Shown here in pieces: positions 1 through 4,345 of a stretch of DNA of 6,662 nt. How positions within the stretch are numbered: the first letter of the stretch is position 1; each line of letters opens with the position of its first letter. This DNA is from a bacterium. Its GTDB lineage: Bacteria > Patescibacteriota > Saccharimonadia > Saccharimonadales > JACDBH01. The stretch covers positions 1 through 6,662 of the forward strand of contig JAKQIK010000038.1 of assembly GCA_029557395.1 (NCBI GenBank), in the 5' to 3' direction. Below the pieces are notes generated by a model that saw only the letters and a list, made by a program, of their open reading frames with translations, did not search any database and was not told the DNA's origin. A program made the translations under genes and the position numbers.

Positions 1-121
1 CCCGCCGCCCGTTTTGACAAAGCCAAAACGCGCCCCGCCAGAAAAAACCAGCCTTTGCATTTTTTGGATTTTCCCCGCCAAATTTCTTTTTTAATTTGGA
101 AAAGGTTGGTTTTTCTGTCGG
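1..121 (+). repeat. Left arm of 121-bp perfect inverted repeat IR1
   Basis: Matches the reverse complement of 2052-2172 at every base. The match stops at 122 versus 2051 and may extend left beyond the window. The arm contains smaller foldbacks: CGTTTTG/CAAAACG (about 10-30), and AACCAGCCTTT pairing with AAAGGTTGGTT (one G-U) around a nested CCAAATT/AATTTGG hairpin. It ends in a T-tract near 110-116. Read toward the operon it therefore has the form of an intrinsic terminator facing inward. Confidence 0.9.
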
Positions 122-123
122 TT

Positions 124-212
124 CGCCTGCCATAAATGGCAGAGGCGGCGTGGCTCGGAGCGGCGAAGCCGCTATGTGTCGCAAGCGACACATTAAACAG
201 ATGAAAATCTGT
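124..212 (+). repeat. Run of four short palindromes upstream of the RidA operon
   Basis: Four hairpins follow one another: CTGCCAT-AA-ATGGCAG (127-142, with a possible CGC/GCG extension), AGCGGC-GAA-GCCGCT (159-173), ATGTGTCGC-AA-GCGACACAT (174-193, nine perfect pairs) and ACAGAT-GAAA-ATCTGT (197-212). The last abuts the -10 box of the operon promoter and could be an operator. All lie upstream of the predicted transcription start, so they act as DNA or as parts of transcripts coming from the left. The sequences differ but the design (6-9 bp stem, 2-4 nt loop) recurs elsewhere in the window. Confidence 0.7.
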
Positions 213-218
213 TATAAT
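210..218 (+). promoter_or_regulatory. Extended -10 promoter of the RidA operon
   Basis: TGTTATAAT is a perfect extended -10 element (TG-n-TATAAT). No good -35 hexamer is seen at 16-18 bp upstream, as is common for extended -10 promoters. A start about 7 bp downstream of the box falls at about 225, the A of the preferred RidA start codon, so the mRNA is predicted to be leaderless. The ACAGAT/ATCTGT palindrome ends inside this promoter. Confidence 0.65.
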
Positions 219-224
219 ATGAGT

Positions 225-596
225 ATGAAAAAACTCTCAACAGACAATGCACCAAAGGCAGAACATATACTATCGCAAGGTATTGTTTCGGGTAATACGG
301 TTTATGTTGCTGGGCAGATACACCAAAGACCTGATGGCTCAATAGTTGAGGGTTCAGTCAAAGAAAAAGTAGAGCAAATAATGAAAAATATCTCCGCTAT
401 TTTGCAGGAAGCAAACGCGAGTATAGACGACATCGTGAAAGTAGTCATCTATGTGACTGATATGGCACAAATGCCAGAACTAAACGAAGTTTACCCGACA
501 TACTTTACAGAGCCGTTTCCTGTGCGTGAGGCGGTTGGCGTACAAGCATTACCGCTCGGCGCGACTATTGAGATTAGCGTGGTAGCGATTAAATGA
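225..596 (+). CDS. ridA: RidA family (YjgF/YER057c/UK114) protein, probable enamine/imine deaminase
   Basis: Predicted 123 aa, close to the usual 124-130 aa of this family of small cytosolic trimers, which hydrolyse reactive enamine/imine intermediates such as 2-aminoacrylate. Recognisable parts are STDNAPKAEH at the N-terminus, VAGQIHQRPDGSIVEG (about 28-43), the VKVVIYVTDM strand (71-80) and PVREAVGVQALPLGATIEI near the end; R101 matches the family's substrate-carboxylate-binding arginine. The usual GPYSQ segment reads HILSQ, so the tyrosine often found near the active site is missing and the substrate may differ. The reading frame is open back to 96, but those codons translate palindromes. 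ATG 225 gives a family-length N-terminus and coincides with the predicted transcription start; ATG 219 would add only two residues. The stop overlaps the Nudix start by 4 bp (ATGA). Confidence 0.88.
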   Translation: MKKLSTDNAPKAEHILSQGIVSGNTVYVAGQIHQRPDGSIVEGSVKEKVEQIMKNISAILQEANASIDDIVKVVIYVTDMAQMPELNEVYPTYFTEPFPVREAVGVQALPLGATIEISVVAIK

Positions 597-1084
597 AAAT
601 ACAAATAGTAAACGAGCAAGACGAACTTATCGGCGTAAAAGAACGCTCGGAAGTTGACTATACAACTGACATTTATCGCGTGTCTGGTCTTTGGTTGACT
701 AATTCACTAGGGCAAGCGTTGCTTGCCAAGCGAGCAGCCACAAAAGACAAAGACCCTAGCAAATGGGGTCCTGCTGTCGCAGGAACTATTGAAGAGGGCG
801 AAACTTATAAGGGCAATATCTACAAAGAGGCAGAAGAAGAAATCGGGCTGACTGGCGTAGAGTTTACCAAAACTAAAAAGATATACACCGACAAGCCACG
901 AAAAGCCTTTACTCAATGGTTTTCTGGTGTTGTTGATCGTGATATTGCAGATTTTACACGACAAGTTGAGGAAGTAGACGAGCTGGCGTGGGTTGATACC
1001 GAACAAATGAAACAAGATATACAAAACAACCCCGACAAATACATACCTGCTATGCCGATTATTGTTAGTGAGTTGGAGTTATGA
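593..1084 (+). CDS. Nudix hydrolase
   Basis: 163 aa. The Nudix box is at residues 64-86, starting GTIEEGE and ending KEAEEEIGL. It fits G-x5-E-x7-REUxEExGU except that the usual arginine is lysine (K78); the metal-binding glutamates E79, E82 and E83 are present. The N-terminus (VNEQDELIGVKERSEV) and the early VSGLWLTNSLGQALLAKRA strand resemble the IDI/YfcD-like branch of Nudix proteins, which hydrolyse or isomerise diphosphate-containing metabolites. The exact substrate cannot be read from sequence. The start overlaps the RidA stop and the stop overlaps the next start (both ATGA), and no clear Shine-Dalgarno precedes it, so translation is probably coupled. With RidA upstream, a housecleaning or metabolite-repair role is a reasonable inference. 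Confidence 0.88.
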   Translation: MKIQIVNEQDELIGVKERSEVDYTTDIYRVSGLWLTNSLGQALLAKRAATKDKDPSKWGPAVAGTIEEGETYKGNIYKEAEEEIGLTGVEFTKTKKIYTDKPRKAFTQWFSGVVDRDIADFTRQVEEVDELAWVDTEQMKQDIQNNPDKYIPAMPIIVSELEL

Positions 1085-2037
1085 CCGAAGCCCAAACACC
1101 AACTGACCGCATAGCCTACACTGGCAACCTTGCGCCACTCATTGAGCGTGTAGCCGAAGCATACGGCGTAGGTACGCCAACAGGTCATAGTGTCGTTGAG
1201 GTTGGTTATGAGGACTGTAATGTCATAATTGAGACTGAACAAGACAGATTTTTAGCGAAAATGTTTGCGAAAACCCGCAAACCAGAGGAAATAACCCGCT
1301 ATACGGACATTATGCGGAAAGTCGTAGAGGCTGGCGTACATCACCCAGAACTGATGACCGCAAATGGCGACATCGTCTATACAGATAGCGGAGTTAGCCT
1401 TGTGCTAATGCGTTTTATTGAGGGGAAAACATTTTTTGAGTTAGACCGCGCACCCGACGACAATGAACGCCGCGCGATATTAGAGCAAGCCGCCAAAATA
1501 AATGCCATTGACTATGAGCCTCCATATTTGTTTGACAGTTGGGCTATTCCAAACATCAGTGAAATGTTTGACAAGGTTAAACAATACATTGAGCCTGACG
1601 ATTTAGCATTGGTTGAGCAAGTCATAGCAGAGTACAGGGCAATTCCGGTAGACGAATTGCCTCATAGTTTTGTGCACGGCGATTTTACAAAAACAAACAT
1701 ACTCAAAAGCGATAACGGCGAAATATATGTTTTGGATTTTTCGGTTGCTAACCGCTACCCTCGTTTACAAGAATTGGCTGTTATCGCCGCAAACCTTTTA
1801 CACGATGACAAGATTTCGTTAGACGAAAGATGTCAGGTAGTTGCCGATGAATACAGCCAATTCTCTGAACTAACCGAAGCCGAACGCCAACATTTGCCCG
1901 CCTACGCCCTAGCGGGCGTGGCTATGGAGCTTATGGGCGCACACCAAGAAAAGTTTATCAACGGCAATGACACGGACGAAACAGATTATTGGCTCAATTT
2001 GGGACGTGCTGGACTTCGTCAAGCATTAAGCAAATAG
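1081..2037 (+). CDS. APH/choline-kinase-like phosphotransferase
   Basis: 318 aa protein-kinase-like fold. Seen: FLAKMF with candidate ATP-binding lysine K60, a hinge-like VLMRFIEGKTF (108-118), the catalytic loop FVHGDFTKTNIL (198-208; H199, D201, N206) and the metal-binding VLDFS (D219). These are the signature motifs of the aminoglycoside phosphotransferase/homoserine kinase/choline kinase family, which phosphorylates small hydroxylated molecules with ATP. Which molecule is not evident; resistance is possible but unsupported. It is the last gene of the operon and overlaps the Nudix stop by 4 bp, with a weak GGAG close upstream (1075-1078). Fifteen bases after its stop the right IR1 arm begins. 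Family call strong, substrate unknown. Confidence 0.87.
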   Translation: MTEAQTPTDRIAYTGNLAPLIERVAEAYGVGTPTGHSVVEVGYEDCNVIIETEQDRFLAKMFAKTRKPEEITRYTDIMRKVVEAGVHHPELMTANGDIVYTDSGVSLVLMRFIEGKTFFELDRAPDDNERRAILEQAAKINAIDYEPPYLFDSWAIPNISEMFDKVKQYIEPDDLALVEQVIAEYRAIPVDELPHSFVHGDFTKTNILKSDNGEIYVLDFSVANRYPRLQELAVIAANLLHDDKISLDERCQVVADEYSQFSELTEAERQHLPAYALAGVAMELMGAHQEKFINGNDTDETDYWLNLGRAGLRQALSK

Positions 2038-2051
2038 TGCGCCGAGCACAC

Positions 2052-2172
2052 CCGACAGAAAAACCAACCTTTTCCAAATTAAAAAAGAAATTTGGCGGGG
2101 AAAATCCAAAAAATGCAAAGGCTGGTTTTTTCTGGCGGGGCGCGTTTTGGCTTTGTCAAAACGGGCGGCGGG
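2052..2172 (-). repeat. Right arm of 121-bp perfect inverted repeat IR1
   Basis: Exact reverse complement of 1-121. It starts 15 bp after the phosphotransferase stop. Its terminator-like fold (AACCA-CCTTT stem, T-tract) is oriented for transcripts entering from the right on the minus strand; on the plus strand the same stem carries one A-C mismatch. Confidence 0.9.
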
Positions 2173-2228
2173 GCTTGTGTCCGTCAGACATTGCGCTCAA
2201 AATAGGTTCGGACTTGCGAATAGTAGTC

Positions 2229-2333
2229 CACCATAAAGCGATTTTTCGGGAAATTGTCGCCCTTTCGGGCGATTTTTTCTTTGGTCGCGCGCAGCGCGAA
2301 CCAAATGTTTTCTTGGGGGGAAATGGGAAATTG
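2229..2333 (+). repeat. Left arm of 105-bp perfect inverted repeat IR2
   Basis: Exact reverse complement of 3908-4012; the match ends at mismatches 2228/4013 and 2334/3907. It begins CACCATAAAGCG, i.e. with the same C-ACCA that closes tRNA-Leu on the other side. Inside are a TCGCCC/GGGCGA hairpin with T6 and a TTGGTCGCGC/GCGCGAACCAA foldback (one bulged A). Confidence 0.92.
2257..2278 (+). terminator. Intrinsic terminator in left IR2 arm
   Basis: TCGCCC-TTTC-GGGCGA followed directly by six T residues. It reads rightward and would stop transcripts arriving from the phosphotransferase operon before they enter the recombinase unit. The same structure, inverted, serves tRNA-Leu in the right arm. 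Confidence 0.75.
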
Positions 2334-2363
2334 CCACGCCTACGGCGTGGTCTTTTGTTTTTT
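2334..2363 (+). terminator. Second hairpin plus T-rich tract, inner end of left IR2 arm
   Basis: CCACGCC-TAC-GGCGTGG followed by TCTTTTGTTTTTT. It has the form of an intrinsic terminator reading rightward. It occupies the same place as the GTCGTTGC/GCAACGAC hairpin plus TTTTTTGTTTTTT at the inner end of the right arm, though the stem sequences differ. Confidence 0.65.
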
Positions 2364-2391
2364 GGTCGGCAAAGCCGACAACTGCGTTTTA

Positions 2392-2400
2392 TGCTATTAT
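2392..2400 (+). promoter_or_regulatory. Extended -10 promoter of the serine recombinase
   Basis: TGCTATTAT is an extended -10 box (TG-n-TATTAT, one base from TATAAT). No clear -35 is present; the palindrome GTCGGC-AAA-GCCGAC occupies that place and could be an operator. A start about 7 bp downstream (about 2407) coincides with the first base of the leader stem A. Confidence 0.5.
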
Positions 2401-2405
2401 TGAAG

Positions 2406-2522
2406 TGGACACAACTTAACTAACGAGAGAACTTTTTGTTTGGCTTGAATAGCCGTCTCGTACAATTTTTGAGTTTTCTCGGAAGTTGTGTCCAGCGAGG
2501 CGGCTATTTGAGTTCAAGGGGG
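2406..2522 (+). ncRNA. Candidate structured leader RNA of the recombinase with two competing stems
   Basis: Stem A pairs 2406-2417 (TGGACACAACTT) with 2483-2494, 12 perfect pairs, and continues after a small internal loop as 2424-2433 with 2472-2481 (10 pairs, one G-U). Stem B pairs 2442-2460 with 2496-2514, 19 uninterrupted pairs of which five are G-U. The 5' side of B lies in the loop of A and its 3' side starts two bases after A ends, so both cannot form in full at once. B ends just before the Shine-Dalgarno (AAGGGGG, 2516-2522). The G-U pairs favour an RNA role over a DNA one. Known riboswitch classes were not recognised. A recombinase attachment or operator site is the alternative. Confidence 0.5.
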
Positions 2523-2529
2523 TACAACT

Positions 2530-4029
2530 ATGCAACAACCAGCACAAAACTTCGTGTATTTTCTGTATGTCAGAAAATCTACTGATGTAGAGGACAAACA
2601 AGTTTTGTCCATTGAGGCGCAGATCGTGGAACTCAAAGAGTTCGCACGGCGGTTGGAACTGCAAGTCGCCGACATTTTTATAGAAAAGCAGACAGCGAAA
2701 AAGCCTGGTCGCCCTGTGTTTAATGAAATGCTACACCGCATATCTGCTGGCGAGGCTAACGGCGTTATTGCGTGGCTACCCGACAGGCTTTCTCGCAACA
2801 GCATAGATAGCGGACAGATAATCTATATGCTGGACGAAAATGTATTAGGCGACTTGAAGTTCCCGCATTTTTGGTTTGAGAACACACCGCAGGGCAAATA
2901 TATGCTTGCCAATGAGTTTAACTCCTCAAAACAGTATGTAGATAATCTGTCGGTCAATACCAAGCGTGGTTTACGACAAAAAGTCCGCGAGGGTCATTAT
3001 CCAAGCATTGTGCCGTTTGGCTACCTCAATGATGTGCGAACAAAAACAGTTGTCGCAAACAGGAAAACCGCGCCAATAGTCCGACAATGTTTTGAGATGT
3101 ACGCCAAAGGTAACAAAACCTGTGGCGATATCGCGGACTTTTTGTTTGCCAGCGGTGTGGCGACCAAAGGTCGCCGCAAGACCAAGAATGACCCGAAGTC
3201 TGCAGGCGGTAAACGCTGGCACGAAACGCGAGTCAAAAATATGCTTTCCAATATCTTTTACTACGGGCATTTTCTGTACGCTGGCGAAGTCTATGAGGGC
3301 AAACATACACCAATAGTGGACAAAGCATTATTTGACCGCGTTCAAGCGGTTTTGACAGGGCGCGGACGTGTCCAGAAAAAGGTCACCACTCCGCAAGCCC
3401 TAACAATGCTGGTGCGTTGCGCCAACTGTAATTGCTACGTTACTGGCTCGCACAAGGTCAAGCGGCAGAAAAACGGCAATGTCCACGAGTACACCTATTA
3501 CCGTTGTACGCACAAAAGCAAGGTTGTGGCTTGTTCTGAACCAGAACTGCGCGAATATGCCCTTGCCAGCCAACTTGTGCCAATAGCCAAGTCTTTTGCT
3601 ATATCTGAGCGTATGGGCGCGTTTATGCTCACAAAATTGGATGAAGACACGCAAGTTGTCCAGGCCGACAGCACTAAACTAATTACAACGCACCGCGCGC
3701 GACTGGACGAACTGGCTGGCAAGAGCAAGCGACTTTTTGATGTCTATATGGACGGCGATATTGAGCAAGACGAATACCGCGAAAGACGCGCCGAAATTAT
3801 GTCCGAGAAGAAGTCGCTAGAAAGCAAAGTGGAGCGAATTGCCGCCCGCGCTGACTTTTGGATTGAACCTGTTGCTAAAAAACAAAAAAGTCGTTGCAAG
3901 CAACGACCAATTTCCCATTTCCCCCCAAGAAAACATTTGGTTCGCGCTGCGCGCGACCAAAGAAAAAATCGCCCGAAAGGGCGACAATTTCCCGAAAAAT
4001 CGCTTTATGGTGCGGATGAGAGGACTTGA
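2530..4029 (+). CDS. Large serine recombinase (resolvase/invertase family) with repeat-encoded C-terminus
   Basis: 499 codons. The resolvase catalytic domain occupies about 8-150, with YVRKSTD (nucleophile S17, R15), LSIEAQ and PDRLSRN (84-90). The Recombinase DNA-binding domain is about 155-275, with PFGYLND and NIFYYGHFLY-EGKHTPIV. A zinc ribbon follows (C297, C300, C326, C335), then a coiled-coil-like helix at about 380-445. Such proteins cut and rejoin DNA at att sites through a serine-DNA link. The ATG has a good Shine-Dalgarno (AAGGGGG, 7-nt gap). From K450 on the frame reads the inverted-repeat arm and stops inside antisense tRNA-Leu, so residues 450-499 are not family sequence. Related proteins generally continue past the coiled coil with a further conserved segment, so the true C-terminus is probably lost. 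The catalytic half looks intact; whether the truncated protein works is unknown. Confidence 0.88.
   Translation: MQQPAQNFVYFLYVRKSTDVEDKQVLSIEAQIVELKEFARRLELQVADIFIEKQTAKKPGRPVFNEMLHRISAGEANGVIAWLPDRLSRNSIDSGQIIYMLDENVLGDLKFPHFWFENTPQGKYMLANEFNSSKQYVDNLSVNTKRGLRQKVREGHYPSIVPFGYLNDVRTKTVVANRKTAPIVRQCFEMYAKGNKTCGDIADFLFASGVATKGRRKTKNDPKSAGGKRWHETRVKNMLSNIFYYGHFLYAGEVYEGKHTPIVDKALFDRVQAVLTGRGRVQKKVTTPQALTMLVRCANCNCYVTGSHKVKRQKNGNVHEYTYYRCTHKSKVVACSEPELREYALASQLVPIAKSFAISERMGAFMLTKLDEDTQVVQADSTKLITTHRARLDELAGKSKRLFDVYMDGDIEQDEYRERRAEIMSEKKSLESKVERIAARADFWIEPVAKKQKSRCKQRPISHFPPRKHLVRAARDQRKNRPKGRQFPEKSLYGADERT
3877..3907 (-). terminator. Hairpin plus T-rich tract at inner end of right IR2 arm (minus strand)
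   Basis: On the minus strand GTCGTTGC-TT-GCAACGAC is followed by TTTTTTGTTTTTT. It is the structural counterpart of 2334-2363 and, with the terminator at 3963-3984, would stop tRNA-Leu transcripts from running antisense into the recombinase gene. It overlaps codons 450-460 of the recombinase. Confidence 0.65.
3908..4012 (-). repeat. Right arm of 105-bp perfect inverted repeat IR2
   Basis: Exact reverse complement of 2229-2333. Its outer end overlaps the 3' end of tRNA-Leu(GAG): CCA (4008-4010), discriminator (4011) and one acceptor base (4012). It also encodes most of the recombinase's non-family tail on the plus strand. Confidence 0.92.
3963..3984 (-). terminator. tRNA-Leu intrinsic terminator
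   Basis: Minus-strand TCGCCC-TTTC-GGGCGA then T6, 24 nt after the encoded CCA of tRNA-Leu. A classic position and form for a tRNA transcript terminator. Confidence 0.8.
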
Positions 4030-4094
4030 ACCTCCACGTCCGTTAGGACACTACGACCTCAACGTAGCCTGGCTACCAATTACAGCACATCCGC
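4008..4094 (-). tRNA. tRNA-Leu(GAG)
   Basis: Reads CUC/CUU leucine codons. Acceptor arms GCGGATG/CATCCGC pair fully. The D-loop has TTGGTAG and a 3-bp CTG/CAG stem. The anticodon stem CTACG/CGTAG encloses loop TTGAGGT with anticodon GAG. The long variable arm (GTCC-TAAC-GGAC) is the class II mark of leucine tRNAs. The T-arm GGAGG-TTCAAGT-CCTCT is followed by discriminator A and an encoded CCA. It is intact despite abutting Module B, whose arm overlaps its last five bases. Confidence 0.95.
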
Positions 4095-4103
4095 GTACTC
4101 TGT

Positions 4104-4109
4104 ATTATA
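4104..4109 (-). promoter_or_regulatory. -10 box of tRNA-Leu promoter
   Basis: Perfect TATAAT on the minus strand, 9 bp upstream of the tRNA 5' end. No convincing -35 hexamer; TTAACG sits 19 bp upstream. Confidence 0.55.
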
Positions 4110-4112
4110 TCA

Positions 4113-4142
4113 AATAAAAACACCTAGGCGTTAACCCGGTGT
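4113..4142 (-). terminator. Probable tRNA-Val terminator
   Basis: Minus-strand ACACC ... GGTGT stem (4138-4142 with 4120-4124) followed by TTTTATTT. It lies between tRNA-Val and tRNA-Leu, so the two are likely separate transcripts. The short stem makes it weaker than the other terminators here. Confidence 0.55.
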
Positions 4143-4148
4143 CTAATC

Positions 4149-4225
4149 TGGTGGGTGATGAGGGACTCGAACCCCCGACCCCCTCGGTGTAAACGAGATG
4201 CTCTAGCCAACTGAGCTAATCACCC
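4149..4225 (-). tRNA. tRNA-Val(UAC)
   Basis: 77 nt with encoded CCA. Acceptor GGGTGAT/ATCACCC, D-arm GCTC/GAGC with AGTTGGCTA, anticodon stem TCTCG/CGAGG around TTTACAC (anticodon TAC), T-arm GGGGG-TTCGAGT-CCCTC. All stems pair, with G-U pairs only in the anticodon and T stems. Intact class I tRNA. Confidence 0.96.
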
Positions 4226-4239
4226 ATCAAGACCACAAT

Positions 4240-4248
4240 ATATTAGCA
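4240..4248 (-). promoter_or_regulatory. Extended -10 of tRNA-Val promoter
   Basis: Minus-strand TGCTAATAT (TG-n-TAATAT), 14 bp upstream of the tRNA 5' end, which fits a start a few bases before the mature tRNA. A TTTACA lies too close upstream to be a standard -35. Confidence 0.45.
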
Positions 4249-4283
4249 TATGTAAAGTGTTTATTCAACAAAAAACAATAAAA

Positions 4284-4318
4284 ATTCTATCAACAAAACA
4301 GAGTAATGATGATAGAAT
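4284..4318 (+). promoter_or_regulatory. SPFH gene promoter overlapped by an 8-bp inverted repeat
   Basis: TCAACA (4290-4295), 17-bp spacer, TAGAAT (4313-4318) is a plausible -35/-10 pair with a start near 4325, leaving room for the Shine-Dalgarno GAGGGAG (4334-4340). ATTCTATC (4284-4291) and GATAGAAT (4311-4318) form an 8-bp inverted repeat whose right half covers the -10, a possible operator. An alternative -10, TATAAA at 4325, would put the start on the Shine-Dalgarno and is less likely. Confidence 0.4.
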
Positions 4319-4345
4319 ATTAAGTATAAAATAGAGGGAGAAATC

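Larger units (their letters stand above)
1..2172. mobile_element. Module A: inverted-repeat-bounded three-gene cassette
   Basis: A RidA-Nudix-phosphotransferase operon, with its own promoter, is enclosed by two perfectly complementary 121-bp arms (1-121 and 2052-2172). Seen directly: the arms, the operon and short palindromes just inside the left arm. No transposase lies inside, and no target duplication can be tested because the left arm starts at the window edge. Inference: a non-autonomous cassette carried by, or mobilised by, the element whose serine recombinase lies just to the right. It could also be an invertible segment, or simply an operon insulated by duplicated terminators. Confidence 0.4.
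2038..2529 (+). other. Gene-free intermodule region packed with palindromes
   Basis: This 492-bp stretch has no credible gene. In order it holds the right IR1 arm, a 56-bp unmatched spacer (2173-2228), the left IR2 arm, two terminator-like hairpins, a GTCGGC-AAA-GCCGAC palindrome (2365-2379), an extended -10 promoter and the structured leader of the recombinase. A 144-codon open frame at 1989-2423 merely reads through repeats and has no family-like content. Confidence 0.75.
2229..4012. mobile_element. Module B: serine recombinase unit at the tRNA-Leu 3' end
   Basis: One large serine recombinase gene lies between perfect inverted 105-bp arms (2229-2333 and 3908-4012). The right arm includes the encoded CCA, the discriminator base and the last acceptor-stem base of tRNA-Leu(GAG). 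The recombinase and its position at a tRNA 3' end suggest an integrative element boundary. No target duplication is seen: the flanks TAGTAGTC on the left and CGGATGAG on the right do not match. A direct copy of the tRNA-Leu 3' end (the expected other att site) is not in the window, so the full element probably extends past the left edge and may include Module A. Confidence 0.55.

Noticed and set aside
96..224. N-terminal extension of the RidA frame from ATG 96
   Set aside because: These codons translate the inverted-repeat arm and palindromes, lie upstream of the predicted promoter, and give an N-terminus unlike the family; ATG 225 gives standard length.
2173..2233. A degraded tRNA ending at ACCA (2230-2233) on the plus strand
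   Set aside because: There is a GGTTCGGAC reminiscent of a T-arm, but spacing to the ACCA is wrong and no D- or anticodon arm exists; only a 5-bp GGACT/AGTCC stem abuts ACCA.
1989..2423. 144-codon plus-strand open frame
   Set aside because: It overlaps the phosphotransferase end and then reads repeats and terminators; no start signal and no recognisable domain.
2221..4020. Target-site duplication around Module B
   Set aside because: Flanks TAGTAGTC and CGGATGAG do not match, so a classic DDE-type transposition is not supported.
3839..4117. 92-codon frame ending in a MRGLEPPRP-type sequence
   Set aside because: That motif is the familiar translation of antisense tRNA, and the rest is inverted-repeat DNA; not a gene.
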